A stretch of 37,205 nt of DNA from CAYZPB01 sp964551195 (GTDB taxonomy: Bacteria; Bacillota; Bacilli; Tepidibacillales; Tepidibacillaceae). Position numbers and translations under genes: made by a program. The notes below the pieces were generated by a model. The model did not search any database. It had not been told where the DNA came from and was given only the letters and a program-made list of their open reading frames with translations. The stretch covers positions 1 through 37,205 of the forward strand of contig CAZKBI010000012.1 in NCBI GenBank assembly GCA_964551195.1, in the 5' to 3' direction. Numbering within the stretch: position 1 is the stretch's first letter; each line of letters begins with the position of its first letter. This document shows, one piece after another, positions 17,618-25,090 of the stretch.

Positions 17618-18976
17618 TTAAAGTAGGTAGGTTAAGAAAATTGTTGCTAGTCCAAAATAGACAGTCAAAGAAAATACATCATTAAGTGTTGTAATTAAGG
17701 GTCCTGACGCAACTGCTGGATCGACCTTCAGATAGTAAAGTATTAAGGGAATAATTGTTCCAGCTAAATTACCGATAATTATTGATAGTAATAATGAACT
17801 ACCGACAATAAGACCTAAATAAATATTTCCTTGCCAGAGATAGGTAATTAGAGCAATTAAAATACCACTAACAAAACCAATGATTATTCCAACAAGCAAT
17901 TCACGAAAGATTAGCCGTCGTATTGTTCCAGGACGGATATCCTGTGAGGCTAAACCACGAACTACAACAGCCAGTGATTGCGTTCCAGTATTTCCCGTCA
18001 TTCCAGTAATAATAACCATGAAAAACGACAACGCTACTACGGCTTCTAGTGTAGCTTCGAAAAAATTTACAATATTAGCTGAAACTAGTCCAATTAAAAG
18101 TAGAAATATTAACCAGGGTAAACGTCGATAGGCAGCGATATGCGCTGGAGTATCAAAATCTATATCCTTACCACCAGCAGATAGTTTAGTAATATCTTCG
18201 TCGGCCTCTTCAACAAGAATATCTATAATGTCGTCAATTGTTATAATACCAACCATTGAGTTATTTTCATCAACAACTGGCACTGCTGTAAAATCATATT
18301 TACGAATAATATTAGCCACTACTTCTTGGTCTGTATCGACAGAAACGGTTATTAAACGTGTAAACATTACATCTTCAATCAGATCGTCTTTGTCTGCTAA
18401 CAGAAGATCACGGAAGGAGACAACTCCGACTAATTCCTTATTAGCGTCTAAGACATATAAATAATAAATAGTTGTCGCAAACTTAGAATAGGTCTTAAAC
18501 TTCTCAACCGCTTGTTCAACCGTAAAATAGCTTCTAATCCAGACAAAACGGTTGGTCATCAAGCCACCTGCTGTATCTGCCTGATACTGCATTAGACTCT
18601 GAACCGATAATGCTTCAGATTTTTCCATTGCATCTAGATATTCTTGCAAACTCTCGACCGATAATTCATTTAATAGATCGGCAAGGTCATCATTATCCAT
18701 TAAATCCATTATCATTGAAGATTTTTCAATACCCAAACGTTGTAATACATCATGTTGATATTTAATATCAACCTCTTGAAGCATCGCTGCTATCTGTTCT
18801 GAATCGAGATAAATTAAGAAAAGCTGGCGATACTTGTCAGGCAAATCGACATATAATATAGCGATATCATACGGTTGGAGCTCTTCAATTAAAATCTTAA
18901 AGTCACTTCTTCTGTATTCTTTTAGATATTTTATTGTGTTTAGAAGTATTTCATTCTCATCCATAAAAAGAGCCAC
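17618..18976 (-). CDS. mgtE: Magnesium transporter MgtE
   Basis: A 452-residue Mg2+ channel/transporter of the inner membrane. Order: a cytoplasmic helical N domain (about 1-130), paired CBS domains (about 135-260) that sense cytoplasmic Mg2+, the plug helix, then five membrane segments from about 285 on. The signature DPAVASGPLITTLND (419-433) ends in the pore aspartate known from Thermus MgtE. The listed start is a GTG; an ATG at 18964 (MDENEILLN) is also possible, and neither has a strong ribosome binding site. The region before it holds two terminators belonging to the upstream degV gene and no recognisable M-box riboswitch, so Mg2+ control may act only on the protein. Confidence 0.95.
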   Translation of the reverse strand: MALFMDENEILLNTIKYLKEYRRSDFKILIEELQPYDIAILYVDLPDKYRQLFLIYLDSEQIAAMLQEVDIKYQHDVLQRLGIEKSSMIMDLMDNDDLADLLNELSVESLQEYLDAMEKSEALSVQSLMQYQADTAGGLMTNRFVWIRSYFTVEQAVEKFKTYSKFATTIYYLYVLDANKELVGVVSFRDLLLADKDDLIEDVMFTRLITVSVDTDQEVVANIIRKYDFTAVPVVDENNSMVGIITIDDIIDILVEEADEDITKLSAGGKDIDFDTPAHIAAYRRLPWLIFLLLIGLVSANIVNFFEATLEAVVALSFFMVIITGMTGNTGTQSLAVVVRGLASQDIRPGTIRRLIFRELLVGIIIGFVSGILIALITYLWQGNIYLGLIVGSSLLLSIIIGNLAGTIIPLILYYLKVDPAVASGPLITTLNDVFSLTVYFGLATIFLTYLL

Positions 18977-19088
18977 TCTACCACCAACTTATTATAAAAT
19001 ATTTTTAAATCTTTTTTTACCTTGCAACATTATTATTAAGTATTAAACTCACACGGAAAACAATCCTGCTTAACAGTTCAATACTATC

Positions 19089-19124
19089 AAAAAAAAAGCC
19101 CTTATTCAATATACTAATGGCTTT
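19089..19124 (-). terminator. Second terminator upstream of mgtE
   Basis: On the minus strand AAAGCC (19119-19124) pairs with GGCTTT (19095-19100) around a loop that can itself pair (ATT/AAT). It is followed by a run of nine T. It lies about 15 nt beyond the degV terminator, so the pair may act in tandem. It could instead be an attenuator in an mgtE leader, but I see no antiterminator. Confidence 0.65.
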
Positions 19125-19138
19125 GGCTATAAATAAAT

Positions 19139-19173
19139 AAAAGATTAGCTATTTACTAGATAGCTAATCTTTT
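19139..19173 (-). terminator. Terminator of the degV-family gene
   Basis: A 13-bp perfect stem (AAAAGATTAGCTA with TAGCTAATCTTTT, 9-nt loop). On the minus strand it is followed by TTTTATTTATTT. It starts about 30 nt past the DegV-family stop. The flanking A and T runs could let it work in both directions, but there is no plus-strand gene. Confidence 0.85.
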
Positions 19174-19203
19174 ATTTATTTGTTTATTAATTAAGTTTCT
19201 TTA

Positions 19204-20064
19204 CTATTTTAAGACATAGCCTAATCCAAGAACGTTAGGTCCGGCATAGGTCCCAATTGTTGGCCCAATTGTCAAGTAATCGACATCTTCAAATTCTGAA
19301 AGTGGAAAATTAGCTAAATCTTCTTCAAGTTGTGCTTTATCTTCATAATTAGTTAAGATAAATAGACGATCTTTCTGAATACTATCAAGAATCCCAGAGA
19401 ATTTAGCAGCCAAACTCTCGATACCTTTCTTTCTACCTCTAAAAGAATCGGCGGCTTCCATAAGACCATCATTGATTGTAACAAGCGGCTTTATGTTTAA
19501 TAAACCACCCACAGCTGCCTTTGACGCTGAAATCCTGCCACCTTTTTTCAAGTTTTCTAAGGTGTCAAGTAAGGCGATAAACGATGTTTTCTCACGATAT
19601 TGCTCCAGCTCAGTAACCACATCTGCAAGAGACATCCCTGCTTTAATTAATTCATTCGCCTTAAGTAGTTGTAGAATAACCATGCCGGTTACATTAAGCG
19701 AATCGGCAACATGTACCTTATCCATATACTCTTCATCCAACATATCTCTACCGATTACTGCGCTTTGATAGGTTCCACTCAATTTCGATGAAATAGTAAT
19801 ACATAATACTTCATTGCCTTTTTCAATCTCCTCCATGTAAACTTCGTAAAATTGAGTCGGAGTTGGTTGACTAGTTTTTGGCAGATTTTCCGCTGCCGCC
19901 ATTTTTTTATAGAATTCATCTTTACTCAAAGTAACAGAATCTTGATACTCTTTGCCACTGATATTTACGTAAAGTGGTACAACACGTACCGGAAAATCTA
20001 CTAATGAATCTACAAACGGTTCGTAATCACTTCCACTGTCGAGCAAAAAAGTTATATTCTTCAT
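19204..20064 (-). CDS. DegV-family fatty-acid-binding protein (FakB-like)
   Basis: A 286-residue EDD-fold (DegV) protein. Family members bind a fatty acid and present it to the kinase FakA, giving acyl-phosphate for PlsX/PlsY phospholipid synthesis. Supporting segments are an N-terminal LLDSGSDYEP, the loop LPKTSQPTPTQF near residues 60-72, SSKLSGTYQSA, the ENLKKGGRIS region and a C-terminal IGPTIGTYAGPNVLGLGYV. GGAGGAACC lies before the ATG. It follows the metallochaperone gene by 38 nt on the same strand without a clear terminator between, so read-through from the metal operon is possible, but the function looks unrelated. No fakA is in the window. Lipid specificity cannot be read from sequence. 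Confidence 0.93.
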   Translation of the reverse strand: MKNITFLLDSGSDYEPFVDSLVDFPVRVVPLYVNISGKEYQDSVTLSKDEFYKKMAAAENLPKTSQPTPTQFYEVYMEEIEKGNEVLCITISSKLSGTYQSAVIGRDMLDEEYMDKVHVADSLNVTGMVILQLLKANELIKAGMSLADVVTELEQYREKTSFIALLDTLENLKKGGRISASKAAVGGLLNIKPLVTINDGLMEAADSFRGRKKGIESLAAKFSGILDSIQKDRLFILTNYEDKAQLEEDLANFPLSEFEDVDYLTIGPTIGTYAGPNVLGLGYVLK

Positions 20065-20102
20065 TGTGGTTCCTCCATCTACAGTAGGATAATTTATAAT
20101 AT

Positions 20103-20336
20103 TTATAGATCTTTGACTATTGTTTTCTCAATAAGGTTGCCTTGTTTCAAAATAGCATCTTCAATCTTAGCAATTGTTACTTTGTTATCGTCGAAATTTA
20201 ATTTGACTTTACTTGCATTAAATAATACCTTAACGCTTTCTTTGTCCACCCCCTCAAGTCCGCGTAGGGCATTTTCAATCTTTATTGTACACGATGGACA
20301 TCCTAGTGTCTCTAATTTTATTGTAGCTTTTTTCAT
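20103..20336 (-). CDS. Heavy-metal-associated (HMA) metallochaperone, CopZ-like
   Basis: A 77-residue single HMA domain with the metal-binding CxxC in LETLGCPSCTIKIENAL. It probably carries a soft metal ion to or from the ATPase encoded 12 nt upstream, which has no HMA domain of its own. The first Cys is preceded by LG where CopZ has GM (GMTCxxC), so copper is not assured. The ATG at 20336 was chosen over a GTG at 20345 because AGAGG sits 8 nt upstream of it and overlaps nothing useful for the GTG. It is the last gene of the ArsR operon. The metal (Cu, Zn, Cd or Fe) is not determined by the sequence. Confidence 0.87.
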   Translation of the reverse strand: MKKATIKLETLGCPSCTIKIENALRGLEGVDKESVKVLFNASKVKLNFDDNKVTIAKIEDAILKQGNLIEKTIVKDL

Positions 20337-20348
20337 AACATTCACCTC

Positions 20349-22202
20349 TTATAACTTCAATTTGTAACGCAACAAACGCATTCCATTTAGGATTACAATT
20401 AGAACGCTTGCCTCATGAGCAAACATACCAATTGTCATGTTCATCCATTCGCTGAAAAATAGTGCAGCTAATAAGATAAAAACGGTTCCAATCGCAATTA
20501 CGATATTCTGACGCATGTTGTTTACAGTTGCCTTAGCAAGTCCCAGTGCATGAGATAATTTAGAGAAATCTGAGTTAACTAAGACAATGTCCGATGTTTC
20601 AATAGCAACATCAGTACCTCCGCCCATGGCAATCCCAATATCAGCAACGGCTAGTGATGGACTATCATTTACTCCATCACCTATAAATGCAACAATCTCA
20701 CCCTGCTCTTGTAATTTTTTTATATAGTCTGCTTTATCCCCAGGTAACAGATTACCGTAAGCTGAAGTAAAACCTAGCTGCCCTGCGATGCGATCAACCG
20801 TACCTTGATTATCACCAGAAAGGATTGTAAGTTTCTTAATTCCTAATCGAGTGAGTCTCTGTAATTCTTCCTTAACTCCTGGGCGAATCTGATCTCTAAT
20901 ACCCATTATTAGCGCTAACCTACTGTCGATTGCCATTATTACAATTGAGTCACCATTCTCTTCATAACTTTTTATCTTATTTTTTGCTTCATTGTCAATT
21001 ATTACCTTTTTTTGCCTTAACAGGTTCTCATTTCCTACAATAATCTCTTTATTATCAACCCTTGCTACAATGCCGCCACCAGTAACCACGTCGGTCGATT
21101 CAACTGTAAATAGTTTAATCTCACCAATATGCTTAGTTATGGCTTTTGCTAGTGGGTGATCTGATTCGCGTTCTACACTTGCTAGGTAACTGAGCGCAAG
21201 TTGTGCATCTGCGTGGTAGATTACCTGATCAGCAACTTCTGGGTTACCGATTGTTAAAGTTCCTGTCTTGTCAAAGATCATAGTGTCTACTCGAGAAAAC
21301 TGTTGTGTTACCTCGCTGCCTTTTAATAATATATTATTGCGTGCACCATTACCAATTCCCGAGACATTGGATACCGGAACACCAATAACCAAAGCACCAG
21401 GACAGCCTAATACCAGAACTGTAATAGCCATTTCTACATCCTTTGATACTAACCAGACTAGCAAAGCAAAGACTAAAACTGCTGGCGTATAGTATTTGGC
21501 AAATCTGTCGATAAATCTTTCGGCGTCTGATTTAGAGTCTTGAGCCTCCTCAACTAGCTCAATAATTCGACCAAAGGTTGTATCCTCGCCTACGCGATCT
21601 GCTTTTATTTGTAGCGTACCATTTTCGAGAATGGTACCTGCATAGACAAAAGAACCTTCGTTTTTTCTGGAAGCTAGGGGTTCTCCAGTGATACTTGCTT
21701 CATTAATATAACCCTCTCCAACTGTTACATAGCCATCAACCGGCACCTTAGCACCAGTCTTCACTAAAAGTATATCACCCTCATTCACTTCATCTACTTC
21801 TATTTCTTCAAAATTACCATCTGCTCCCAAAATAAACGCGCTTTCTGGAGCTAGCTCAGTTAATTCTTTAATTGCTGATCGAGTTTTGTTCAGGGTTCTC
21901 TGCTCTAAATATGAACCAAAGAGAAAGAGAAATGTAACAATTGCCGCTTCTTCAAAGTTATTAATTAAAAACGCCCCAACTACAGCAATCGTAACCAGTA
22001 ACTCGATACTTATAACCTTAACACGAAGGGCTTGTACTGCCTGTATTGTAACAGGTACTAACCCAACAAAACCAGCTATTGCCAGTGCGTTATTCCCGAA
22101 TAGTTCGAGCTGAAAGCCGTGCTTACTAATTAAACCTACGACTATTAATATTCCACTTATCAATGTGAGCCAATTTTTATTCCTATTTATAAAAGCCTGC
22201 AC
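20349..22202 (-). CDS. P1B-type metal-transporting ATPase with atypical CPG motif
   Basis: A 617-residue heavy-metal P-type ATPase of the cytoplasmic membrane, predicted to export a metal ion using ATP. Visible motifs: actuator TGEP (172-175), phosphorylation DKTGT (D311), the P1B hallmark SDHPL (H349-P350) and hinge GDGVNDSP. There is no N-terminal metal-binding domain. The membrane motif normally CPC (Cu, Zn/Cd) or SPC (Co/Fe) reads CPG at 267-269. The last membrane helix carries HEASV (H596-E597), resembling the HEGGT signature of the P1B-4 group (CoaT, PfeT, CtpD). The metal is therefore unclear; Fe2+, Co2+ or Zn2+/Cd2+ are all candidates. It lies in an operon with the ArsR regulator, a Ric-like protein and an HMA chaperone. 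Confidence 0.93.
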   Translation of the reverse strand: MQAFINRNKNWLTLISGILIVVGLISKHGFQLELFGNNALAIAGFVGLVPVTIQAVQALRVKVISIELLVTIAVVGAFLINNFEEAAIVTFLFLFGSYLEQRTLNKTRSAIKELTELAPESAFILGADGNFEEIEVDEVNEGDILLVKTGAKVPVDGYVTVGEGYINEASITGEPLASRKNEGSFVYAGTILENGTLQIKADRVGEDTTFGRIIELVEEAQDSKSDAERFIDRFAKYYTPAVLVFALLVWLVSKDVEMAITVLVLGCPGALVIGVPVSNVSGIGNGARNNILLKGSEVTQQFSRVDTMIFDKTGTLTIGNPEVADQVIYHADAQLALSYLASVERESDHPLAKAITKHIGEIKLFTVESTDVVTGGGIVARVDNKEIIVGNENLLRQKKVIIDNEAKNKIKSYEENGDSIVIMAIDSRLALIMGIRDQIRPGVKEELQRLTRLGIKKLTILSGDNQGTVDRIAGQLGFTSAYGNLLPGDKADYIKKLQEQGEIVAFIGDGVNDSPSLAVADIGIAMGGGTDVAIETSDIVLVNSDFSKLSHALGLAKATVNNMRQNIVIAIGTVFILLAALFFSEWMNMTIGMFAHEASVLIVILNGMRLLRYKLKL

Positions 22203-22233
22203 ATAGCTTCCCCTCTTTCCGTGATTAATTACC

Positions 22234-22542
22234 TTATTTTTGATTATAATAAGCTTGATTAATTTGTGCTAGGGCTTTATAAACGTTTGTATATGCCTCA
22301 CAAGCACCTACGGGTATCGAAAAGTTATTCGTAAGACCTTCAATTACTGCTAATTCATCTGTGATGTTTAATTCTTCTTTGCTGCACTCTTTAGATTTTT
22401 CTGCAATTCGATTAAATCGTTCTGAAATATCAGCAAATTCAGGGTGATCTGCAGCATGTACTCTTGTTACAATTGGTAAAAACAACTCTAATGTATTAAA
22501 TTCTTTTTTTAACAGCTCATAAAAGTTTAATGTTTGTGACAT
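22234..22542 (-). CDS. Small helical protein, possibly Ric/hemerythrin-like iron-sulfur repair
   Basis: A 102-residue, mostly helical protein. The segment LFLPIVTRVHAADHPEF with its two histidines, and the later VEGLTNNFSIPVGACEAY-like region, recall the short proteins of Clostridia and lactic bacteria annotated as Ric-family di-iron iron-sulfur-repair proteins. I rate that as a memory-based family guess. A full HHE hemerythrin set of ligands is not obvious. It overlaps the ArsR gene by 16 nt, with GGGAGTGG inside the arsR end as ribosome binding site, and precedes the ATPase by 31 nt. It is thus firmly part of the metal-response operon. A role in metal sequestration or repair of metal-damaged Fe-S enzymes is inferred from context. 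Confidence 0.6.
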   Translation of the reverse strand: MSQTLNFYELLKKEFNTLELFLPIVTRVHAADHPEFADISERFNRIAEKSKECSKEELNITDELAVIEGLTNNFSIPVGACEAYTNVYKALAQINQAYYNQK

Positions 22543-22862
22543 GAATTTCCACTCCCAACTCTTTTTTTATAAATACATTCTTCTTTTTTTCTTGCGATGC
22601 TTTCTAGAAATCTGATTGCATCTGTGTAACTATCTCTATTAATTTTATAACGTGTCCATGCGCCTTCTTTTACCCCATTAACTATGCCACTATCTGTAAG
22701 GATTTTCATATGGTAACTTAAAGTTGACTGCGATAGATTAAATTCCTCAAGCAAGTGGCAAGCACACATTTCGTCACAAGATAGTAAATCAATAATTGTT
22801 AACCTTGTTTCATCAGCAAGTGCTTTCATTATAGGGACATATGCTAAATATGACCCGTTCAC
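22527..22862 (-). CDS. ArsR/SmtB-family metal-responsive repressor
   Basis: A 111-residue winged-helix regulator. The N-terminal half (MKALADETRLTIIDLL) and the recognition helix region (NLSQSTLSYHMKILTDSGIV) are typical. The metal-sensing alpha-3 helix carries CxC as DEMCACHLLEEF, the ArsR/CadC-type soft-metal site. The C-terminus (GSGNSCHKH) has further Cys and His residues that might bind metal. The start is GTG with AGGGGAGGGG about 5 nt upstream. The gene sits directly behind a 27-bp operator inverted repeat and leads the four-gene operon, so autorepression released by metal is expected. The inducing metal is not predictable from these residues alone; As(III), Sb(III), Cd(II), Pb(II) and Zn(II) are all possible. 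Confidence 0.93.
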   Translation of the reverse strand: MNGSYLAYVPIMKALADETRLTIIDLLSCDEMCACHLLEEFNLSQSTLSYHMKILTDSGIVNGVKEGAWTRYKINRDSYTDAIRFLESIARKKEECIYKKRVGSGNSCHKH

Positions 22863-22883
22863 AATAACCCCTCCCCTAACAAA

Positions 22884-22910
22884 GAAATCATATCGACATT
22901 TATCGATATG
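22884..22910. promoter_or_regulatory. ArsR operator, proximal copy
   Basis: Left arm of a long inverted repeat. It contains the perfect dyad TATCGA-N6-TCGATA flanked by further symmetric bases, typical of ArsR/SmtB sites. It lies near the predicted start site and in the leader of the arsR transcript. It differs from the distal copy at one position out of 27. Confidence 0.85.
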
Positions 22911-22913
22911 AAA

Positions 22914-22942
22914 AAAATAACATACATATCGATAAATGTCAA
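22914..22942 (-). promoter_or_regulatory. Promoter of the arsR metal operon
   Basis: On the minus strand, TTGACA (22942-22937), a 17-nt spacer and TATTTT (22919-22914). The -35 box is inside the distal operator copy and the -10 is in the 14-nt AT-rich loop, so a bound repressor dimer would block polymerase. The matching position in the other arm reads TCGACA, a poorer -35. Confidence 0.75.
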
Positions 22943-22951
22943 TATGATTTC
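22925..22951. promoter_or_regulatory. ArsR operator, distal copy containing the -35 box
   Basis: Right arm of the inverted repeat. On the minus strand it reads ATATTGA-N6-TCGATAT, so one half-site base is changed from the symmetric form, and that change creates a perfect TTGACA. It is the same 27 bp as the proximal copy with one mismatch, 14 nt away. Confidence 0.85.
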
Positions 22952-22960
22952 TAGCTAATC

Positions 22961-23179
22961 TTAATTATTTTTTAATTTAGATCGTAAGCACTTGGAATAT
23001 TCTTTAATTTCCGTCTCTACACGGAAAGAGTCGTTAATCTTCTGAATCGCTTTTCCCAGAATATTATATTGTAGCTCTGATTGTTCAAGTAATTGGATAG
23101 CCATCTGTACATAATACTCAGAATCATCCTTAAATAGCGACCAGATTAGCTCCAGTTCGAAGATTGGGTATAATCGCAA
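22961..23179 (-). CDS. Hypothetical 72-aa protein
   Basis: I do not recognise this protein. It is mostly helical, acidic in the first half (FELELIWSLFKDDSEYY) and basic at the end (CLRSKLKNN), with no membrane segment or known motif. The listed start is a TTG only 2-3 nt after an AAAGGA, which is too close; a later in-frame start such as the ATG at about residue 25 is possible. It lies 43 nt after the RlmI-like gene and ends 9 nt before the ArsR operator region. It may be the last gene of the long leftward run. Because it is short and unrecognised, it could be spurious. Confidence 0.45.
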   Translation of the reverse strand: MRLYPIFELELIWSLFKDDSEYYVQMAIQLLEQSELQYNILGKAIQKINDSFRVETEIKEYSKCLRSKLKNN

Positions 23180-23222
23180 AATCCTTTAACATTTTCTCAT
23201 ATAACAAGTTTGTCAACTACTC

Positions 23223-24425
23223 TCATAATTTGCGTAGAAAAACGACTTTTAAATAATCGCTCTCTCTTAAATATGGATTAATCGTAAAATCTTCTGGCAG
23301 ACCATACTCCTCAACAATTTTAAATTGCTGATTTAATTCTCTAAAGGTGTTCTTAATCTGTTCAGTAAAGCGCTCACGTGAAAATCCAGCGTGATTAGTC
23401 GAGAGAACTAGAATGCCATTTGCTGCAAGTAAGGGAATAGCCATTTTCAGCAGATCAGGATAATTTTTTTGTACAGAAAATATACGTTTTTTGGTGCGAG
23501 CAAAGCTTGGCGGATCAATAATAATTAAATCGAATTCGAGTTGCTTACGATTGGCATATTTAAAATAATTAAATACATCATCAACAATAATCTCATGTTT
23601 ACTTAAATCGATACTATTAATTCTAAAGTTTGCCTCAGTTTTTTCTCTGCTCCTTGCGGATAAATCAACGCTAGTTGTAGTTGCTGCACCGCCCACAGCA
23701 GCCGCAACAGAAAATGCACCTGTATAAGAAAAACAATTCAAAACTCTTTTCTTTCGTGCATAGTTCTGCTGAATCGCTTCACGAGCATATCGCTGATCGA
23801 GAAAAAAACCAACCATCAGACCGTCCTCTAGGTCAACCTGATATTTGATTCCATTCTCTTTGATTGTTAAGGGGAAACTTGCACGGATACCTTCAATAAA
23901 GTTTTTTTCCTCTAAAACATTTGATTGAAATCTCATTTTTTGGTAAATGCCAAGATACGATAGCTGATCTCTAATTGCATTTAAAAACAGCTCATAATGT
24001 CGATAAATACCTTCGTTATACCAGTTTATTAAATAATAACCATCAAAATAATCTACAGTTATCCCGCCAATCCCATCGCCCTCGCCGTTAAATAACCGAA
24101 AAGCAGTAGTTTCATCATTATGAAAAAATGATTGTCGCTTATTAATTGCAGCCGCAAGTTTACGACTAATAAAAGCTTGGTCAATCTGTTCATTATTTTT
24201 ACGCGTTAGAATCCAGCCGACACCCTTGTTCTGGGTTCCGATATAGCCTCGACCAATAAAATCTCCTCTTTCATCGGCGATAGCAACTATGCTTCCCTCA
24301 TCTGGTAAGACAGTCGCATCAACTAACGACTCAGAATTAATGAGTGGATTATTATTGATATATCTTTTCCGATACCTATCTTTTACTATTAAAATACTTT
24401 CGTCTCTGTTCACGATTACGCTCAT
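23223..24425 (-). CDS. RlmI-like rRNA large-subunit methyltransferase
   Basis: A 400-residue protein with an N-terminal PUA-like RNA-binding domain (about 1-75), a central RlmI-specific region (FNGEGDGIGGITVDYFDGYYLI) and a C-terminal SAM-dependent methyltransferase. Motif I is VLNCFSYTGAFSVAAAVGGA, the acidic SAM-binding segment is TTSVDLSARSREKTEAN, and the catalytic motif is DLIIIDPPSFARTKK. E. coli RlmI makes m5C1962 in 23S rRNA, and Bacillota homologues are often annotated as RlmI/RlmK-like without a proven site. AAGG lies about 10 nt before the ATG. The gene starts 7 nt after the carbonic anhydrase stop, so the two are co-transcribed. Confidence 0.9.
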   Translation of the reverse strand: MSVIVNRDESILIVKDRYRKRYINNNPLINSESLVDATVLPDEGSIVAIADERGDFIGRGYIGTQNKGVGWILTRKNNEQIDQAFISRKLAAAINKRQSFFHNDETTAFRLFNGEGDGIGGITVDYFDGYYLINWYNEGIYRHYELFLNAIRDQLSYLGIYQKMRFQSNVLEEKNFIEGIRASFPLTIKENGIKYQVDLEDGLMVGFFLDQRYAREAIQQNYARKKRVLNCFSYTGAFSVAAAVGGAATTTSVDLSARSREKTEANFRINSIDLSKHEIIVDDVFNYFKYANRKQLEFDLIIIDPPSFARTKKRIFSVQKNYPDLLKMAIPLLAANGILVLSTNHAGFSRERFTEQIKNTFRELNQQFKIVEEYGLPEDFTINPYLRESDYLKVVFLRKL

Positions 24426-24432
24426 TTCTTAA

Positions 24433-25056
24433 TTACCTTATTTTCTGGAATACTCTTTTATCATTATTATAATCATAGACATTACCAGTTTCGATGTCAT
24501 AGTACCAACCATATAGGGTTAGTTCACCCTTATCATGACGTTCCTTAACAAAAGGATAAGTTAGAAGGTGATTTAATTGCACAATCACATTCTGTTGCTC
24601 AACTAGCCACCCCACCTCGACATCGCCAAAATGTTTCTGGATCTCCATAACGTTTTCTCTAACCGGATCCATCAACTGTAGCCATTTTTTGGTATGGGGC
24701 ACTTGAGACAGTATCTCACTTTGCTGATAGTAGGCCTTACATCCTCCACAATCGGTATGACCACAGACAACAATATACTCAACACCCAGTACTAAAACTG
24801 CATATTCAACTGCCGATGTTGTAGCAACGAAATCATTAGACGCACGATAATATGGAACAATATTTGCCACATTCTGAACAATAAATAATTCTCCCGGTAG
24901 GCTATTGGTGATTAAAGTAGGTACTACTCGTGAATCAGAGCAAGTAATAAAAAGTGTGTGCGGCTGTTGAAGATCGCCCAATTCGCTAAACAACTCCTTA
25001 TTCCTGTTAAACTCATCACTAGAAAACTCCTTAACTCCATCGAATAATTTGTTCAT
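24433..25056 (-). CDS. Beta-carbonic anhydrase
   Basis: A 207-residue zinc enzyme that interconverts CO2 and bicarbonate in the cytoplasm. All family residues are visible: C39, D41 and R43 in ITCSDSRVVP, and H100 and C103 in VCGHTDCGGC, giving Cys-His-Cys zinc binding and the Asp-Arg dyad. Length is normal for the bacterial plant-type beta class. AGGGGTG lies before the ATG. It sits between a GerMN/Gmad2 lipoprotein gene (34 nt upstream) and an RlmI-like gene (7 nt downstream) on one strand. No cyanase or bicarbonate transporter is adjacent, so it is likely a general bicarbonate supply enzyme for carboxylases. Confidence 0.95.
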   Translation of the reverse strand: MNKLFDGVKEFSSDEFNRNKELFSELGDLQQPHTLFITCSDSRVVPTLITNSLPGELFIVQNVANIVPYYRASNDFVATTSAVEYAVLVLGVEYIVVCGHTDCGGCKAYYQQSEILSQVPHTKKWLQLMDPVRENVMEIQKHFGDVEVGWLVEQQNVIVQLNHLLTYPFVKERHDKGELTLYGWYYDIETGNVYDYNNDKRVFQKIR

Positions 25057-25090
25057 TTACACACCCCTATCACGTAGCAAGCTTTATCGG

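Noticed and set aside
22884..22951. Inverted repeat as terminator or IS/MITE ends
   Set aside because: No T-run follows either strand and there is no target duplication. The internal TATCGA-N6-TCGATA dyads and the promoter fit an ArsR operator next to arsR.
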